Numbered from the stretch's first letter, positions 46,501-57,178 are shown. The stretch: DNA of 64,000 nucleotides from Brucella sp. BE17 (GCF_039545455.1 NZ_CP154467.1:1-64000); one strand, 5' to 3'. The notes: generated by a model from the letters alone, not told the origin. Program-made: numbers and translations.

Positions 46501-46676
46501 GTACCGGCGTTATCGGCGGGATGCTGGCTGCAACCTTCATCGCCATGATCTTCGTGCCGATGTTCTACCGGCTGATTGCCTGGAAGGACGTGAAGAAACG
46601 TGAAGACGACGATGACGATGCGGTCATTGCGGAAACACCTGCAGCGCCTGATCGTCCGGTCGGCAGCGTCAGATAG
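43506..46676 (+). CDS. bepE: RND pump permease (BepE-like, AcrB class)
   Basis: 1056 residues. It begins [31 protein letters not shown] and shows HAE1 hallmarks: [64 protein letters not shown] with the two relay Asp, [19 protein letters not shown], and [22 protein letters not shown]. Full-length, proton-driven efflux with the adaptor encoded upstream. A strong terminator follows. The length fits Brucella BepE. Confidence 0.95.
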   Translation: MKSFFIDRPVFAAVISIVLVLAGLVCIRILPIAQYPELTPPQVVVSATYPGASAETVAQTVAAPLEQQINGVENMLYMQSSSLGSGMMQLTVTFALGTDPNQATIDVNNRVQQATSSLPQEVQRLGVTVAKRSSTILGMVAMFSENANYDRTYVGNYALLNVIDDLKRIPGVGDVQLLGNIDYSMRVWLRPDRLAQFNLTPSDVQTAIQEQNAQYAAGRFGDQPDSQAGPFTYTATTQGRLPDVKAFENIILRSTSNAATLRLKDVARVELGTESYFVDSQLNGTPAVPIAIYLQPGANALNTMESIEKRMDELKVAFPAGIDYSVPFDTTKFIKVSIEEVVHTFIEAIILVVLVVFVFLQNWRATLIPVIAVPISIIGTFAGMYVLGFSINLLTLFGLVLAIGIVVDDAIVVLENVERIMTTEKLSPRKAAIKAMGEVTEPVIAIVLVLCAVFIPVAFMGGLVGEMYKQFAVTIAISVVLSGIVALTLTPALCALILKPGHHEPILPFRIFNSFFDRITSGYTSAVRFFLKRIAIGLLIFAGVIGATYYLFEKVPGSLLPDEDQGFLFSVAVLPPAASLERTTNVLNQASENIRKHPAVENVFAVSGFDLLSGGLKTSSGTMFIMLKDWKERTTPDLDARNLPGTIMGMNAGIKDGMVLAFNPPPILGLSTTGGFELYVQDRSGGGVASLTNAIKLLTDAAAKRPELAGVRTTFDPNVPQYDIQLDREKAKAMGVPINSVFTAMQATFGSVYVNDFTLYGRNYQVNLQSEADFRRDPSDLKHVFVRADSGSMIPLDALVTVQRIVGPDQLERFNAFNAAKITGNPAPGYTSGDAIQAMQEVASEVLPKDYQIAWTGSAYQEVSTSGSGSQAIIFGLIMVFLILAAQYERWTLPLAVLTAVPFALFGALLATHLRGLTNDVYFQIGLVTLIGLAAKNAILIVEFAVLQREEGKTAFEAAAEAARLRFRPIVMTSLAFILGVVPLATSTGAGSASRHAIGTGVIGGMLAATFIAMIFVPMFYRLIAWKDVKKREDDDDDAVIAETPAAPDRPVGSVR

Positions 46677-46697
46677 CTACTCCGATGACGAAAAAAG

Positions 46698-46723
46698 AAA
46701 GCCCCGCTGCAAGGCGGGGCTTT
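46698..46723 (+). terminator. Intrinsic terminator of the bepDE operon
   Basis: Stem AAAGCCCCGC / GCGGGGCTTT with a 6-nt loop, then TTATTC. The A-run upstream lets it also work for the minus-strand gene at 46753. Confidence 0.9.
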
Positions 46724-46752
46724 ATTCATTGCGGTTGTTTCACATCCAAAGA

Positions 46753-46920
46753 CTATTGAAGATAAATCATTATGGCGTGGAACAGGGCCCACCCCAGAAA
46801 AGCGGCAGGGACACTGAGTCCAGCCAGCATGATGCCAAGAAACACGTAAGCTTGTTTATGGGCTGTATGCTCTACTTGTTGCGGAGTGTCGTACCAGGGG
46901 GCGATAACGCCATCAACCAT
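46753..46920 (-). CDS. Small membrane protein
   Basis: 55 residues from ATG 46920 (MVDGVIAPWYDTPQQVEHTAHKQA) followed by one C-terminal membrane helix (YVFLGIMLAGLSVPAAFLGWALFHAIMIYL). AGGAGGA precedes the ATG. I do not recognise it. Convergent with bepE, sharing the terminator region. Confidence 0.65.
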   Translation of the reverse strand: MVDGVIAPWYDTPQQVEHTAHKQAYVFLGIMLAGLSVPAAFLGWALFHAIMIYLQ

Positions 46921-46977
46921 CACATATCCTCCTTTTTCTCTCATACAGAGATTGAGAGCAAAGAAGAAATTATTCAA

Positions 46978-47280
46978 GACATAATAAATATATTCATTTT
47001 TTCTTATTTTTGTGATAAAAGCGCAGAAATCATCGCTGGTATCGACTGGCCTTTGGCTTTTTAAGCCGAAATTATCCGCTTAAATTCTTGATATAGAATA
47101 TTTTTACTTTCGTACTGTAAGTATCGATATGTCGGAAATTTCAAAAAATTCTGAAAATATCAATTGATAGCCTGACGGCCTGCGTCAGAATAGCGCACCT
47201 TGTGGCGAAGCCGGTTAAGAACAATGCGTGTCGGGGCTATGGTGGCTGAGTACCGGTTGAGCGGGTAGTTTGCGATAGTT
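46978..47280. other. A+T-rich intergenic region
   Basis: 303 bp with no supported gene. It contains one short hairpin, CTGACG-GCCTG-CGTCAG (47172-47188). Otherwise nothing seen. Confidence 0.5.
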
Positions 47281-48165
47281 TCAGTAAAAACTACTCGGAA
47301 AATAGCGCAGATAGAGTTCAGTCAGCGTGCCCTTCTGTTGCAGGCTCTGCAAGGCATTGTCGAAGGCTGCGGCGATGAAAGCATTGCTTTGGGTGACAGC
47401 GATGCTGAACCCGGGGCCCAGATATTGCGGTGCGAGATAGGGTCCATCGGCAAATGCGCAGCAACTATCACTTGCCGCGTTGTTCAGCCATAAAGAAAGC
47501 GTCATGCCGTCATCGAACACGGCGTCGACCTTGCCGTCTTTCAAATCGACAAGCATAGCTGTGCGATCCGGGTACGGCCGCGCAATGGCTTGCGGAAAAT
47601 AGGCTTTGAGGATCTCCTCATGCGCCTGGCCAGCTATGACGCCGATTGTCTTGTCGCGTACTTCAAGTGCGGCGGCTTGCGTGAGCGGCCTGTTGTTTCT
47701 TGTCGCAAAACGCGCTGGCAAACGCATATAGCTGCGTGAAAAAACAAAATCTTTACGATTGACCTCGCTTGGCTGCCATCCGGCGATGATTGCCTCGGCT
47801 TCGCCGCGTATCAATCGTTGTTCCAGTTCCGCCCACGGCAGCGCTTCTATCTGACAGATCGCGTCGATGCCAAGCTGACCGCAGAGCGCTCTGGCAAGAT
47901 CGATATGATATCCCGACAGCTGGCCCTGATCGTTGAGGCTATTGAAGGGAGGGAAATCCAGCGTCGTCACAAAGCGCAGACGATTGAGGCCGCGCAACGA
48001 TGGCAGCGGCAGCCGTTCACGCTCATTGAGAAAGCTTGGCGCGGCGGGTACATCCTGTGCGCGGGCGATCGTTGCGGGCCATGGCATGGTTGCGCTCATC
48101 GCCAGAGCTGCAGCGCATCCCAATCGCGTCAGATGGAGGCGGCCCATTGCAAGATGGCATTTCAT
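47281..48165 (-). CDS. Periplasmic solute-binding protein (amino-acid type)
   Basis: 294 residues with a signal peptide (to TIARAQ). SBP_bac_3 pattern: LRFVTTLDFPPFNSLNDQGQLSGYHIDLARALCGQLG, VFSRSYMRLPARF, GVIAGQAHEEILKAYFP, and a terminal LQQKGTLTELYLRYF. No ABC permease or ATPase genes adjoin, so it may be an orphan receptor or sensor. The ATG at 48165 is preferred over a TTG at 48168. Confidence 0.88.
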   Translation of the reverse strand: MKCHLAMGRLHLTRLGCAAALAMSATMPWPATIARAQDVPAAPSFLNERERLPLPSLRGLNRLRFVTTLDFPPFNSLNDQGQLSGYHIDLARALCGQLGIDAICQIEALPWAELEQRLIRGEAEAIIAGWQPSEVNRKDFVFSRSYMRLPARFATRNNRPLTQAAALEVRDKTIGVIAGQAHEEILKAYFPQAIARPYPDRTAMLVDLKDGKVDAVFDDGMTLSLWLNNAASDSCCAFADGPYLAPQYLGPGFSIAVTQSNAFIAAAFDNALQSLQQKGTLTELYLRYFPSSFY

Positions 48166-48168
48166 CAA

Positions 48169-48546
48169 CTGGTTCCCTTCATCTGCGTCTCTGTTTCCTA
48201 TTCCGCTTCATAACACCATTACCCGTAAAATCTTGCCAAAGCTTTTTCATCAAAGCGCATTTTTAACAACGGGGACGAAGCCTCTCTATGGGTAAATTAG
48301 ATTTACAGTCTTGATTTCTATCAAGTTTCTATGTGTCCGCGGTTTTGCGTTGCACTGGATTTATGGTTTGGAAACCAAACGAAGCCCCCGTATTAGACGA
48401 ATTGTTGATTGCTTTTTTGTGGGCAATATTTAAAGTTAAAATATACGTAAGATTATGTGGGGCGGAACATAAAGTATAATTGCTTATTAGCAATAGTTAA
48501 TGGACTAAATACTGAATATATAGCTTTCTTTATATCGCGGGGGATT
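48169..48546. other. A+T-rich intergenic region, divergent promoters
   Basis: About 380 bp between the divergent binding-protein gene and the glycosyltransferase gene. The glycosyltransferase frame extends to 48457 but this part is A+T-rich and lacks protein character. No other signal seen. Confidence 0.5.
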
Positions 48547-50427
48547 ATGAAGAATCTATCTGGGGGCTTCGATCTGGAGATATGCGGAGCCATATCTGCC
48601 AGATTGCAGCGGTGGGGGATTTCGCGATGTTCGCTTTTGCGCGCCTATCGGGACGCCGTGCAAAACGGAACGTCTTTTTGTAGTGAACTGGTCCAGCAGT
48701 CCGGCATGACGGAAGCTCTGCTCTATAGAGCGATCGCGGAGCTTCTAGGGCTTGACTATACGGAGGAAATACCGACCTCGCGCGTGTTGGTTTCGGGGGA
48801 GGAAAAGCTTGCCGGCTTCACCGATGCCTGGCAGGTCATGGTCATCGGGGAGGACGGCAATACCTGCCTCTATCTTGCGCCGACGGAGAACCGCCTGCGG
48901 ATGCTGCTCGATCATGTGCGTGCGTCGCCTCTGGTGCGCAATCGCATTCGCATCTGTGCGCCTACTGTTCTGCGTAGCACCCTTCGCCAACGTCATAGCC
49001 AGCATTTGATCGAGCGTGCGAGCAAAATGACACCGCTTGTGTTTTCTGCATCGCGGGTGTTGCATACGCCACAGGCCATCGCCATTGCCACGGTGGTTTA
49101 TGTTCTGGTGGCCTGTATCGTTAGCTGGCCGTTCCCGACAGTGCTGGCAGCGCATATTTTCCTGACCATGTTCTTTTTCGGCTGTGTGCTGATCCGTCTT
49201 TTTGCGGCAGCAAAAGGCAAGCGTTTGCAGTTCAGCCGCCTTTTGCCGGTAAGCCCACGCGCTCTGCCCGTCTATTCGGTTCTGGTGCCGCTTTATCGCG
49301 AGCAGGCCGTCGTCGCACAAATTGTGGGGGCGCTGGATCGCCTCAATTGGCCGAAGAGCAAGCTCGAAATCAAGCTCGTATGCGAGGAGGACGATTTCGA
49401 TACGCGCGCTGCGATAAGGCGGGAGCAGCTTCCAGCGCATTTCGAACTGATTACCGTGCCGCTCGGTGGGCCGCGTACCAAGCCGAATGCGCTGACCTAT
49501 GCGCTGCAATTTACACGCGGCGAGATTATTGCGGTGTTCGATGCGGAAGATCGTCCGCATCCCGATCAGTTGCGTGAGGCATGGCAGGCATTTCAGGCGG
49601 GAGGTGCCAAACTCGCCTGCGTGCAGGCTCCGCTGATCATCGGCAATTTCCGTCGCAACACAATCACACGTATGTTCGCCTTCGAATATGCGGCACTTTT
49701 CCGTGGACTTCTGCCATGGCTGGCGACGCAAGGGCTGGTTATTCCGCTGGGCGGTACGTCCAATCATTTTCGCCGTACCGCACTTCTGGATGTCGGCGGC
49801 TGGGACCCTTTCAATGTCACCGAAGATGCAGATCTCGGCATCAGATTGTCACGTTTCGGCTACCACATCGACGTGATCGGTCGCGGTACGATAGAGGACG
49901 CACCCGAAGATTACGGCACCTGGCGCAAGCAGCGCACCCGCTGGATTAAGGGTTGGATACAGACCTGGCTGGTTCATCTTCGTAACCCCTATGATGCGAT
50001 GCGCGAACTTGGTGTGTGGCGCTTTGCGATCAACCAGATCTATACGGTTGGTATTATCAGCTCCGCATTGCTGCATCCGTTCATGGTGGGCATGCTCATT
50101 GGGCTTTTGATAAAATTGGCCGGAGCGCCGTTAACGCCCAACAACCTCATTCTACTTGGTCTTGACGTGACCAATATCCTGCTCGCCTATTTAAGCTTTT
50201 ATATTCTGGGTTCGCGCACATTGGAGCCGACAGAACGCAACGGCTATGCGTATTTCTTCGCGATACCGCTCTATTGGATGCTGATTTCCCTCTCCGCGTG
50301 GCGGGCGGTATGGCAACTCACTCATGAGCCGCATTTGTGGGAAAAAACCCCTCATATTCCGTCGGTGTTCTATTTTTCTTCTGAAGAAGGTGCGATGAAT
50401 GCCGCCCCACGGCCGATAATGGATTGA
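48547..50427 (+). CDS. Membrane glycosyltransferase, GT2 family, with MshEN-like N-terminus
   Basis: 626 residues. Residues 15-75 ([49 protein letters not shown]) resemble the MshEN/GspE-N domain, often a nucleotide or c-di-GMP sensor. Then two helices, and a GT2 core: [45 protein letters not shown], and QxxRW in [12 protein letters not shown]. Four C-terminal helices follow. This is the cellulose-synthase-like plan, so it probably makes and exports a polysaccharide; the sugar is unknown. ATG at 48547. Confidence 0.85.
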   Translation: MKNLSGGFDLEICGAISARLQRWGISRCSLLRAYRDAVQNGTSFCSELVQQSGMTEALLYRAIAELLGLDYTEEIPTSRVLVSGEEKLAGFTDAWQVMVIGEDGNTCLYLAPTENRLRMLLDHVRASPLVRNRIRICAPTVLRSTLRQRHSQHLIERASKMTPLVFSASRVLHTPQAIAIATVVYVLVACIVSWPFPTVLAAHIFLTMFFFGCVLIRLFAAAKGKRLQFSRLLPVSPRALPVYSVLVPLYREQAVVAQIVGALDRLNWPKSKLEIKLVCEEDDFDTRAAIRREQLPAHFELITVPLGGPRTKPNALTYALQFTRGEIIAVFDAEDRPHPDQLREAWQAFQAGGAKLACVQAPLIIGNFRRNTITRMFAFEYAALFRGLLPWLATQGLVIPLGGTSNHFRRTALLDVGGWDPFNVTEDADLGIRLSRFGYHIDVIGRGTIEDAPEDYGTWRKQRTRWIKGWIQTWLVHLRNPYDAMRELGVWRFAINQIYTVGIISSALLHPFMVGMLIGLLIKLAGAPLTPNNLILLGLDVTNILLAYLSFYILGSRTLEPTERNGYAYFFAIPLYWMLISLSAWRAVWQLTHEPHLWEKTPHIPSVFYFSSEEGAMNAAPRPIMD

Positions 50428-51302
50428 TCCTCGGCACCGATGGCGTCGAGATCACGCTCGTCATAGGGCAGTGTCAAAAGGATGCGTCGAATGGCGGCCA
50501 GTCGAGCGCGCCGCTTGTCATTGGCGCGTATCAGCGTCCATGGCGCATAGCCGGCATCGGTGCGCTCTAACATGACGTGCAGAGCATCGGAATAGTCGTT
50601 CCAGCGCTCGATGCCAGCGATATCCATGGGCGAGAACTTCCAATTCTTGAGCGGGCTGTGACGACGCTCGTGGAAACGCTTGAGCTGCATTTCCTGACCT
50701 ATATCGAGCCAGAACTTGAACAGATGAATACCATCAGTGACGATCATGCGCTCGAAATCCGGCGCTTCGGTCATAAATGTTTCTATCTGCGCAGGGGTGG
50801 CAAAACCCATGACCTTCTCAACGCCAGCGCGATTATACCAGGAGCGATCAAAAGTCACGAATTCGCCCGCCGTCGGAAAATGCGCGGCATAGCGCTGAAA
50901 ATACCATTGCCCGCGCTCGGTTTCGGTGGGTTTTGGCAAGGCGACATTGCGCGCTGTACGCGGATTCATGAACTGGCGAATGGTGAAGATCGTGCCGCCC
51001 TTGCCCGCAGCATCACGGCCTTCAAAGACGCTGATGACCCGCTCGCCGGTGTTTTGCAGCCAGTATTGCAGTTTTACCAGTTCGATCTGCAGTCGCTCCA
51101 GCGTTTCTTCATATTCTTTTTTGTTCATTCTTGCGGGATACGGATAGTCACCGGATTGCAAGGCCTGATCATCGATCCACTCCGGCAAATCGGGATCGCT
51201 GATGTCGAACTTGTGTTTCTTACCGCCAATGGTGAGTTTTATAGGCTTCGTAACCAAAGGAGCACTCTTCTTCTTGTTTTCTGTCTTAGAACTGTCACCC
51301 AC
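50370..51302 (-). CDS. ppk2: Polyphosphate kinase 2
   Basis: 310 residues. PPK2 motifs: Walker A-like [32 protein letters not shown], and lid [20 protein letters not shown]2 transfers phosphate between polyphosphate and nucleotides, usually making GTP or ATP from polyP. GTG at 51302 has AGGAAAGGA upstream and is preferred over ATG 51332. The 3' end overlaps the convergent glycosyltransferase gene by 58 bp. Confidence 0.92.
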   Translation of the reverse strand: MGDSSKTENKKKSAPLVTKPIKLTIGGKKHKFDISDPDLPEWIDDQALQSGDYPYPARMNKKEYEETLERLQIELVKLQYWLQNTGERVISVFEGRDAAGKGGTIFTIRQFMNPRTARNVALPKPTETERGQWYFQRYAAHFPTAGEFVTFDRSWYNRAGVEKVMGFATPAQIETFMTEAPDFERMIVTDGIHLFKFWLDIGQEMQLKRFHERRHSPLKNWKFSPMDIAGIERWNDYSDALHVMLERTDAGYAPWTLIRANDKRRARLAAIRRILLTLPYDERDLDAIGAEDQSIIGRGAAFIAPSSEEK

Positions 51303-51389
51303 GGCAAATTCCTTTCCTGTATAGCAAAGCATGATATGGGAAGATTAAAAGTTGCGCAAAGACGGCATGTTGGAATTTTATTAAGGCGG

Positions 51390-52712
51390 ATGAGCGGAGA
51401 CGATGAAATGAGTGAAAAAAGCCGCGCCGGTTCAACGACGGAACATGAGACGCAGGGTCGTGCTGCATCGCTTTTTGCGCCGCTTGCTCGTGTCAAAGGC
51501 ATTCTTGTCGTCAGCGTGGTTCTCGCACTGTGCATAATGGCGCTGGAATTGCCATTCTGGTTTCGCGCTGTCCTGCTGGGGCTGGTCGTTGTAGGCGCTG
51601 TGTGGACTTCCAATGAAGTCGGCCATGGTGAAACCGAGGCGGGGCCTGTCAAAACTGTGGGGCATAGCGAAATGGCGGGCGTTTCGGGCGAGCGGCTTGC
51701 GGACCTGCTCACCGATCCGATGATCGTTTTCGACCATCGCAGCACCGTGCTTTTTGCCAATGCGGCGGCACGTGAAGCTTTTCAGTCGCTTGAAAGCGGC
51801 ACCGCACTTTATCTGCGTTTTCGCGCTCCAGAAATGCATGCGCTCATTCAGGGCGTGATTGCAGATGCCGCACCGCGCAGCATCGACTATTTCGAGCGCG
51901 TACCGATCGATCGCTGGTACAAGGCCGTCGTCAAGGCACTGGTGGACGGTGAAGGTCAGCCCGAGCTTTTCGTGCTCTTGTTCCGCGATCAAAGCGAGAC
52001 GCGACGCATCGACCGCATGCGCTCCGACTTTATCGCCAATGCCAGCCATGAGTTGCGTACGCCGTTGGCATCGCTGCGCGGATTTATCGAGACGCTGCAA
52101 GGTCCGGCCCGCAATGACGTTGCCGCGCGCGACCGTTTTCTCGATATCATGCAAAAGCAATCCGAGCGCATGTCGCGGCTGATCGATGATCTGCTCTCGC
52201 TTTCGCGTTTGGAAATGCGTGCTCATCTGGCGGTTAATGAACCCGTCGATATGACGGGTATCCTCAACCATGTCACCGATACGCTGACGCCGCTGGCTCA
52301 GAACATGGGCGTGGTTATCGAGCGACATGTGCCGGACACGCCTTTGCTTGTCTCCGGTGCGCGTGATGAACTTATTCAGGTTTTCCAGAACCTGGTCGAG
52401 AATGCCTGCAAATACGGGCAGGGGGGTAGCAAGGTCATTGTGCGGCTGGAAGAGGATCAGAGCGGACATGCGCCGGAAGTGGTTGCCTCGGTGCGCGATT
52501 TTGGTCCCGGTATTGCTGCCGAACATCTGCCGCGCCTGACTGAGCGATTTTACCGCATCGATGTGGAGACAAGCCGTTCGCACAAGGGAACGGGCCTTGG
52601 TCTGGCCATCGTCAAACATATTCTGGCCCGCCATCGCGGGCGTCTGGTTGTGCGTTCGCAACTGGGGGAAGGCTCAACATTCGTGGTGCGATTGCCTAAG
52701 CGCGCGTCCTGA
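51390..52712 (+). CDS. phoR: PhoR-like sensor histidine kinase
   Basis: 440 residues. Two N-terminal hydrophobic segments, a PAS-like domain (LLTDPMIVFDHRSTVLFANAAAREAF), then the kinase: MRSDFIANASHELRTPLASLRGFIETLQGPA, N box LVENACKYG, G boxes DFGPGIAAEHLPRLTERFYRID and GTGLGLAIVKHILARHRG. This matches PhoR, the phosphate sensor that phosphorylates PhoB. Pho genes such as pstSCAB are not in view; they often lie just downstream in relatives. An alternative start is ATG 51408. Confidence 0.85.
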   Translation: MSGDDEMSEKSRAGSTTEHETQGRAASLFAPLARVKGILVVSVVLALCIMALELPFWFRAVLLGLVVVGAVWTSNEVGHGETEAGPVKTVGHSEMAGVSGERLADLLTDPMIVFDHRSTVLFANAAAREAFQSLESGTALYLRFRAPEMHALIQGVIADAAPRSIDYFERVPIDRWYKAVVKALVDGEGQPELFVLLFRDQSETRRIDRMRSDFIANASHELRTPLASLRGFIETLQGPARNDVAARDRFLDIMQKQSERMSRLIDDLLSLSRLEMRAHLAVNEPVDMTGILNHVTDTLTPLAQNMGVVIERHVPDTPLLVSGARDELIQVFQNLVENACKYGQGGSKVIVRLEEDQSGHAPEVVASVRDFGPGIAAEHLPRLTERFYRIDVETSRSHKGTGLGLAIVKHILARHRGRLVVRSQLGEGSTFVVRLPKRAS

Positions 52713-52726
52713 AACTGCCGCAACAA

Positions 52727-52759
52727 AAAACCCCGGCATCCACAAGGTGCTGGGGTTTT
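52727..52759 (+). terminator. Terminator between phoR and gcrA
   Basis: AAAACCCCGGCA (52727-52738) pairs with TGCTGGGGTTTT (52748-52759), one G-T pair. A-run and T-run flank the stem, so it can serve both converging genes. Confidence 0.88.
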
Positions 52760-52779
52760 CAATCAATACCGCCGTTCAA

Positions 52780-53319
52780 TCAGCGTGCGCGACGACGCTC
52801 GGACGTCGGCTGGAAAGCAAGACGCGAATGGTAGCTGCAATAGGGACTGGATTCACCCGATTCATGACCGCAGAAATGGAAATCCTCATTCAGCGGATCG
52901 CCAATTGGCCATTTACAGGTGCGTTCGCTCAGTTGCAGCAGCGTGAGATGGCGGGAAATCGGCACCACCACGTCGGAGGCGGGCTTGATTACGGCCTCGG
53001 CAACCACGTCGGTGTCATAGTCCATCTTCAGCGCAGTTGCGCCGACTGTTCTCGTCGACGTCGCGGTGCGCATTGTCGTCGTATGGGCACCGCTCGCATG
53101 CTGGGCTGCGGGGCGCGGGGTGGCTGCCACCGTATTCACCTTCTTGCTGCGCGGGGCAGTGGTCGTGGTCTTGCCACGGCCGGAAAGCTTCAGACGGTGA
53201 ACCTTGCCGATCACGGCGTTGCGGCTGACGCCGCCGAGCTGCGCCGCGATCTGGCTCGCGCTCAAGCCTTCGCTCCACAATTTCTTCAGGAGTTCAACAC
53301 GTTCATCTGTCCAGTTCAT
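52780..53319 (-). CDS. gcrA: Cell-cycle regulator GcrA
   Basis: 179 residues, start MNWTDERVELLKKLWSEGLSASQIAAQLGGVSRNAVIGKVHRL, the conserved GcrA DNA-binding N-terminus. The C-terminus carries GTCKWPIGDP-like sequence (TCKWPIGDPLNEDFHFCGHE, YCSYHSRLAFQP) that binds sigma-70. GcrA activates transcription at CcrM-methylated GANTC sites in alphaproteobacteria. The middle is basic and low complexity. ATG 53319 is chosen over the ATG at 53334. Confidence 0.95.
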   Translation of the reverse strand: MNWTDERVELLKKLWSEGLSASQIAAQLGGVSRNAVIGKVHRLKLSGRGKTTTTAPRSKKVNTVAATPRPAAQHASGAHTTTMRTATSTRTVGATALKMDYDTDVVAEAVIKPASDVVVPISRHLTLLQLSERTCKWPIGDPLNEDFHFCGHESGESSPYCSYHSRLAFQPTSERRRAR

Positions 53320-53736
53320 TGCCCTGGGCTCCAATCATTCTCGTTATCCGGAATCCGACTGCATCCCCGGACTGCTCCGGGCAAAAACACTATATCTATC
53401 CGGGTGACTAGGTCCGCCGCACGAAATGTAGCTTTTTCTTTAAAAATGAAACTACAATAAGGCATGACTCTATGACAAGGGATAGCCTGTCAGAGAGATT
53501 CTATTTTCATGGTTTTCCCCAACTTGGGTGGAAAAGACGGTTTTTCTTAGGTCATTACGGTATTTTTTCGTCCTTTTATATATGACCGTGTCGGCCCTTT
53601 GAACAGGGCAGGTGGTGATGCTTCACGAAAATTGTCAGAGCAATGCTCGCTGTCGCCTTGTTTTTGGGAGCCTAAATGGCTTGGTTTCATGCGGATATGT
53701 CCCTTGCAATGACGCTTTTTTGGCGCTCTTGTTTGA

Positions 53737-53765
53737 TTGACTTTTGGCCCATAACCTCCAATATA
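53737..53765 (+). promoter_or_regulatory. Sigma-70-like promoter upstream of argD
   Basis: TTGACT (53737-53742), 17-bp spacer, AATATA (53760-53765). The predicted start would be just before the hairpin at 53782. Confidence 0.5.
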
Positions 53766-53781
53766 CGCCAGCGATAAATAT

Positions 53782-53803
53782 GCCGCCCCGAGGGCGGCTT
53801 TTT
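53782..53803 (+). terminator. Terminator-like hairpin in the argD leader
   Basis: Perfect stem GCCGCCC-CGA-GGGCGGC followed by TTTTT. It lies 163 bp upstream of the argD start, so it would stop an upstream small RNA, or attenuate argD transcription. Confidence 0.8.
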
Positions 53804-53965
53804 ATTTCAGCCGGAAGAGTGTGTGGCCATGTCCACAGTCGACCGGTCCCGGACCTGCAACTGTTTTCAATCGCAGGCTGGAACATCGAGACAATATTGG
53901 CTGTTTGCGGTCTGGATGGGCCGGACCGGCAGTCTTTTGGAAGGGCTTATGGAGGCCTGAGCGCA

Positions 53966-55189
53966 ATGACCAGTGCAACGACCAACGCGACGAACGTGCA
54001 ACCGCTCTACGACACTTATAATCGTGCGGCCCTGCGCTTCGAGCGAGGGGAAGGCATCTGGCTGATCACCGAGACGGGTGAACGCTATCTCGATTTCGCT
54101 GCAGGCATTGCCGTCAATTCGCTCGGCCATTCCCATCCGCATCTGGTCGAAACCTTGCAGGAGCAGGCGGGAAAGCTCTGGCACCTGTCGAACCTCTATG
54201 AGATACAAGGGCAGCAGACACTCGGCCAGCGTCTTGTCGACAATACATTTGCCGACAAGGTTTTTTTCACCAATTCTGGCGCTGAAGCGCTTGAATGCGC
54301 GATCAAGACCGCACGGCGTTATCATTACATGGATGGCAATCCTGAGCGTTTCCGCATCATCACCTTTGAAGGCGCGTTCCATGGCCGCACGCTTGCGACC
54401 ATCGCTGCCGGTGGGCAGGAAAAATATCTCGAAGGCTTTGGACCCAAGGTCGAGGGTTTTGATCAGGTGGTCTTTGGCGATGAAGCAGCGCTTAGAGCCG
54501 CCATCACCGATGAAACGGCAGCAATCCTGCTTGAGCCCATTCAGGGTGAGGGCGGCTTGCGCGCTTTCCCGGAAGAGTTTTTGCGTCTTATTCGCAAAAT
54601 CTGCGACGATGAAGGGCTTTTGCTGATTTTCGATGAGGTGCAGACCGGTGTCGGACGTACGGGCAGGTTTTTTGCGCATGAATGGTCAGGTGTTACCCCT
54701 GACATCATGGCGGTCGCTAAGGGCATCGGCGGTGGTTTTCCAATGGGCGCCTGTCTTGCCACGGCTGAGGCTGCCAAGGGCATGACTGCCGGTGTGCATG
54801 GCACCACCTATGGCGGTAATCCGCTGGCCATGGCAGTTGGCAACGCCGTTCTGGATGTCGTTTTGAGCGACGGCTTTATGGAGATGGTACGCGATACCGC
54901 ATTGGTACTTAAACAGGGGCTTGCCTCGATTGCTGACCGCTATCCCAATGTGGTTGGGGAAATCCGTGCCCATGGCCTGCTGATCGGTGTCAAATGCGTT
55001 GTACCCAATGCGATGCTCATTCAGGCGTTGCGTGACGAGCATCTGTTGAGCGTTGGCGCCGGGGACAATGTCGTGCGGCTTTTGCCGCCGCTTGTCACCA
55101 CGCCTGAAGAGGCGCGTGAAGCCCTCAATCGCATCGAGACTGCCGTCGAACGGCTTTCCGTCGCAAACCCGAGCAGCAAGACGGCATAA
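53966..55189 (+). CDS. argD: Acetylornithine aminotransferase
   Basis: 407 residues. Class-III PLP fold: [81 protein letters not shown], and PLP Lys in [15 protein letters not shown]. It makes acetylornithine from the semialdehyde in arginine synthesis. The ATG at 53966 is preferred; the frame runs upstream to 53744 through noncoding leader. argF starts 4 bp after. Confidence 0.96.
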   Translation: MTSATTNATNVQPLYDTYNRAALRFERGEGIWLITETGERYLDFAAGIAVNSLGHSHPHLVETLQEQAGKLWHLSNLYEIQGQQTLGQRLVDNTFADKVFFTNSGAEALECAIKTARRYHYMDGNPERFRIITFEGAFHGRTLATIAAGGQEKYLEGFGPKVEGFDQVVFGDEAALRAAITDETAAILLEPIQGEGGLRAFPEEFLRLIRKICDDEGLLLIFDEVQTGVGRTGRFFAHEWSGVTPDIMAVAKGIGGGFPMGACLATAEAAKGMTAGVHGTTYGGNPLAMAVGNAVLDVVLSDGFMEMVRDTALVLKQGLASIADRYPNVVGEIRAHGLLIGVKCVVPNAMLIQALRDEHLLSVGAGDNVVRLLPPLVTTPEEAREALNRIETAVERLSVANPSSKTA

Positions 55190-55193
55190 AATC

Positions 55194-56126
55194 ATGACCA
55201 ATAATTCTATCAAGCATTTCATCGACCTTTCCACGGTTCCCGCATCGGAATTGCGCGCCATCATGGAGGACGCCAAAGCTATCAAGGCGCGGTTGAAAGC
55301 GGGTGAGCGCGACAAGCCGCTGGCAGGAAAGGTGCTGGCGATGATCTTTGAAAAACCCTCGACACGCACGCGTGTGTCGTTCGATGTCGGCATGCGTCAG
55401 CTTGGGGGTGAAACCTTGATGCTGACCGGATCTGAAATGCAGCTTGGCCGCAGCGAGACCATCGCCGATACGGCCAAGGTTTTATCGCGCTATGTCGATG
55501 CGATCATGATCCGCACCACCTCACATGACCGTATGCTGGAGCTGGCCGAACATGCGACCGTTCCGGTCATCAATGCACTGACCGACGACACCCACCCTTG
55601 TCAAATCATGGCTGACGTTCTTACATATGAGGAACATCGCGGGCTTATCGAGGGCAAGACGTTTGCCTGGATGGGGGACGGTAACAACGTGCTCCATTCT
55701 CTCGTGGAGGCTGCGGCGCGGTTTGATTTCAATGTCAATATCGCAACGCCGGAAGGCAGCGAGCCGAAGCAGCACTATATTGACTGGGCTAAGGCCAATG
55801 GCGGTCACGTCATGTCCACCACCGACCCGCAGAAGGCGGCGATGGGAGTGGATTGCATCGTGACCGACACATGGGTTTCCATGGGACAAGAAGACCGCGC
55901 GCGTGGTCATAATGTCTTCATGCCCTATCAGGTCAATGCGACTTTGATGGCGAAGGCTGATCCAAGGGCGCTTTTCATGCACTGCCTGCCCGCGCATCGC
56001 GGCGAGGAAGTGACAGATGAGGTAATCGACGGGCCGCAATCAGTGGTTTTCGACGAAGCGGAAAACAGGCTCCACGCCCAGAAAGCTATTCTGGCCTGGT
56101 GCCTGCAAGGAGAAAAACGTGGCTGA
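55194..56126 (+). CDS. argF: Ornithine carbamoyltransferase
   Basis: 310 residues. Carbamoyl-phosphate site [15 protein letters not shown], then [14 protein letters not shown] and the ornithine site [13 protein letters not shown]. It joins carbamoyl phosphate and ornithine to citrulline. The ATG at 55194 follows argD by 4 bp; the frame runs on upstream inside argD. hslO overlaps its end by 8 bp, so argD-argF-hslO form one operon. Confidence 0.97.
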   Translation: MTNNSIKHFIDLSTVPASELRAIMEDAKAIKARLKAGERDKPLAGKVLAMIFEKPSTRTRVSFDVGMRQLGGETLMLTGSEMQLGRSETIADTAKVLSRYVDAIMIRTTSHDRMLELAEHATVPVINALTDDTHPCQIMADVLTYEEHRGLIEGKTFAWMGDGNNVLHSLVEAAARFDFNVNIATPEGSEPKQHYIDWAKANGGHVMSTTDPQKAAMGVDCIVTDTWVSMGQEDRARGHNVFMPYQVNATLMAKADPRALFMHCLPAHRGEEVTDEVIDGPQSVVFDEAENRLHAQKAILAWCLQGEKRG

Positions 56127-57147
56127 CAAGAGCGGCAGCGAACAGTTTGAAACCGAAACCGCCCAGATCAATCTGGGCGATTTCAATTTTGCGGGCGACG
56201 ATGCCGTCGTGCCTTTTCAGGTGGAAGGTCTCGACGTGCGCGGGCGTGCGGTTCAGCTTGGGGGCAGCATTGATGCCATTCTGAAGCGACACGACTACCC
56301 GGAAGAAGTCGCTCGCCTTCTGGCGGAAGCAACAGTTCTGACCGTGCTGCTTGGTACGTCGCTGAAATTCGAGGGCAAGTTCATCTTCCAGACCCAGTCC
56401 GATGGGCCGGTGGATATGCTGGTGGTCGATTTTCGCACACCGCGCTCGATGCGCGCCTATGCGCGTTTCGACGCCGAGCGTTTGCAGGAGGCTGTCGCTG
56501 CGGGCCAAACCAAGCCCGAAGAATTGCTCGGGCGCGGTACACTGGCACTGACTGTGGATCAGGGCGCCTATATGCAGCGCTATCAGGGCATTGTTGCCCT
56601 GGATGGCTCGACGCTTGAAGAAATCGCCACGACCTATTTTCGTCAGTCTGAGCAGATCCCGACCGATCTCAGGCTGAGCGTCGCCAAGCTCATCGAGCGT
56701 GGGTCTGACGGAAAACCGGTCGAGCAATGGCGGGCAGGCGGTTTAATCATCCAGTTCCTGCCGGAATCGCAATTGCGCGCGCGCATTCCCGATTTGCCGG
56801 GCGGTGACGGCGACGACAACGATCCATCACATCATCCGGTGGACGATGCCTGGGATGAGGCGCGCTCACTGGTGGGCACCATTGAAAGCTCGGAACTGAC
56901 GGACCCGCAGGTGGGGTCCGAACGGCTCCTTTATCGCCTGTTCCACGAGCGGGGTGTGCGGGTTTATGAATCGGTGTCGGTGCTTGATGAATGCTCGTGC
57001 TCGCTTGAAAAGATCGCCGATGTTTTGTCCGGTTTTACCGCTGAGGAGATCAAGGACAGCATCGAGGATGAGCGCATTGTCGTGACATGCGAGTTCTGCT
57101 CGACGCGCTATGATTTCGATCCGGCAGCGTTTGCAAAAGAGGATTAA
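56119..57147 (+). CDS. hslO: Redox-regulated chaperone Hsp33
   Basis: 342 residues. The zinc switch is intact: [10 protein letters not shown] and, 31 residues later, [12 protein letters not shown] (CxC ... CxxC). The N-terminal Hsp33 core contains [16 protein letters not shown] and [20 protein letters not shown]. On oxidation zinc is lost and the protein holds unfolding proteins. GTG start at 56119 inside argF. Confidence 0.96.
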   Translation: MADKSGSEQFETETAQINLGDFNFAGDDAVVPFQVEGLDVRGRAVQLGGSIDAILKRHDYPEEVARLLAEATVLTVLLGTSLKFEGKFIFQTQSDGPVDMLVVDFRTPRSMRAYARFDAERLQEAVAAGQTKPEELLGRGTLALTVDQGAYMQRYQGIVALDGSTLEEIATTYFRQSEQIPTDLRLSVAKLIERGSDGKPVEQWRAGGLIIQFLPESQLRARIPDLPGGDGDDNDPSHHPVDDAWDEARSLVGTIESSELTDPQVGSERLLYRLFHERGVRVYESVSVLDECSCSLEKIADVLSGFTAEEIKDSIEDERIVVTCEFCSTRYDFDPAAFAKED

Positions 57148-57178
57148 AAAAAGGCGGTTCCTGCGAACCGCCTTTTTT
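57147..57178 (+). terminator. Bidirectional terminator between hslO and apaG
   Basis: AAAAAAGGCGGTTC-CTGC-GAACCGCCTTTTTT, a long perfect stem with A- and T-runs. Serves argD-argF-hslO and, from the other strand, apaG. Confidence 0.93.

Larger units (their letters stand above)
53320..53965. other. Long leader region between gcrA and argD
   Basis: 646 bp with no supported protein gene. It should hold promoters for the divergent genes. A sigma-70-like pair (53737-53765) and a strong terminator-like hairpin (53782-53803) lie near argD; see those entries. Confidence 0.6.

Noticed and set aside
47172..47188. Hairpin CTGACG-GCCTG-CGTCAG as a terminator
   Set aside because: Short stem, no T-run and far from the end of a gene.
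50577..51389. Extended start of the PhoR-like gene
   Set aside because: These codons are antisense to ppk2 and show no protein family; ATG 51390 or 51408 gives a normal-sized kinase.
53744..53965. N-terminal extension of argD
   Set aside because: It would cross a promoter-like pair and terminator hairpin, and lacks aminotransferase similarity.
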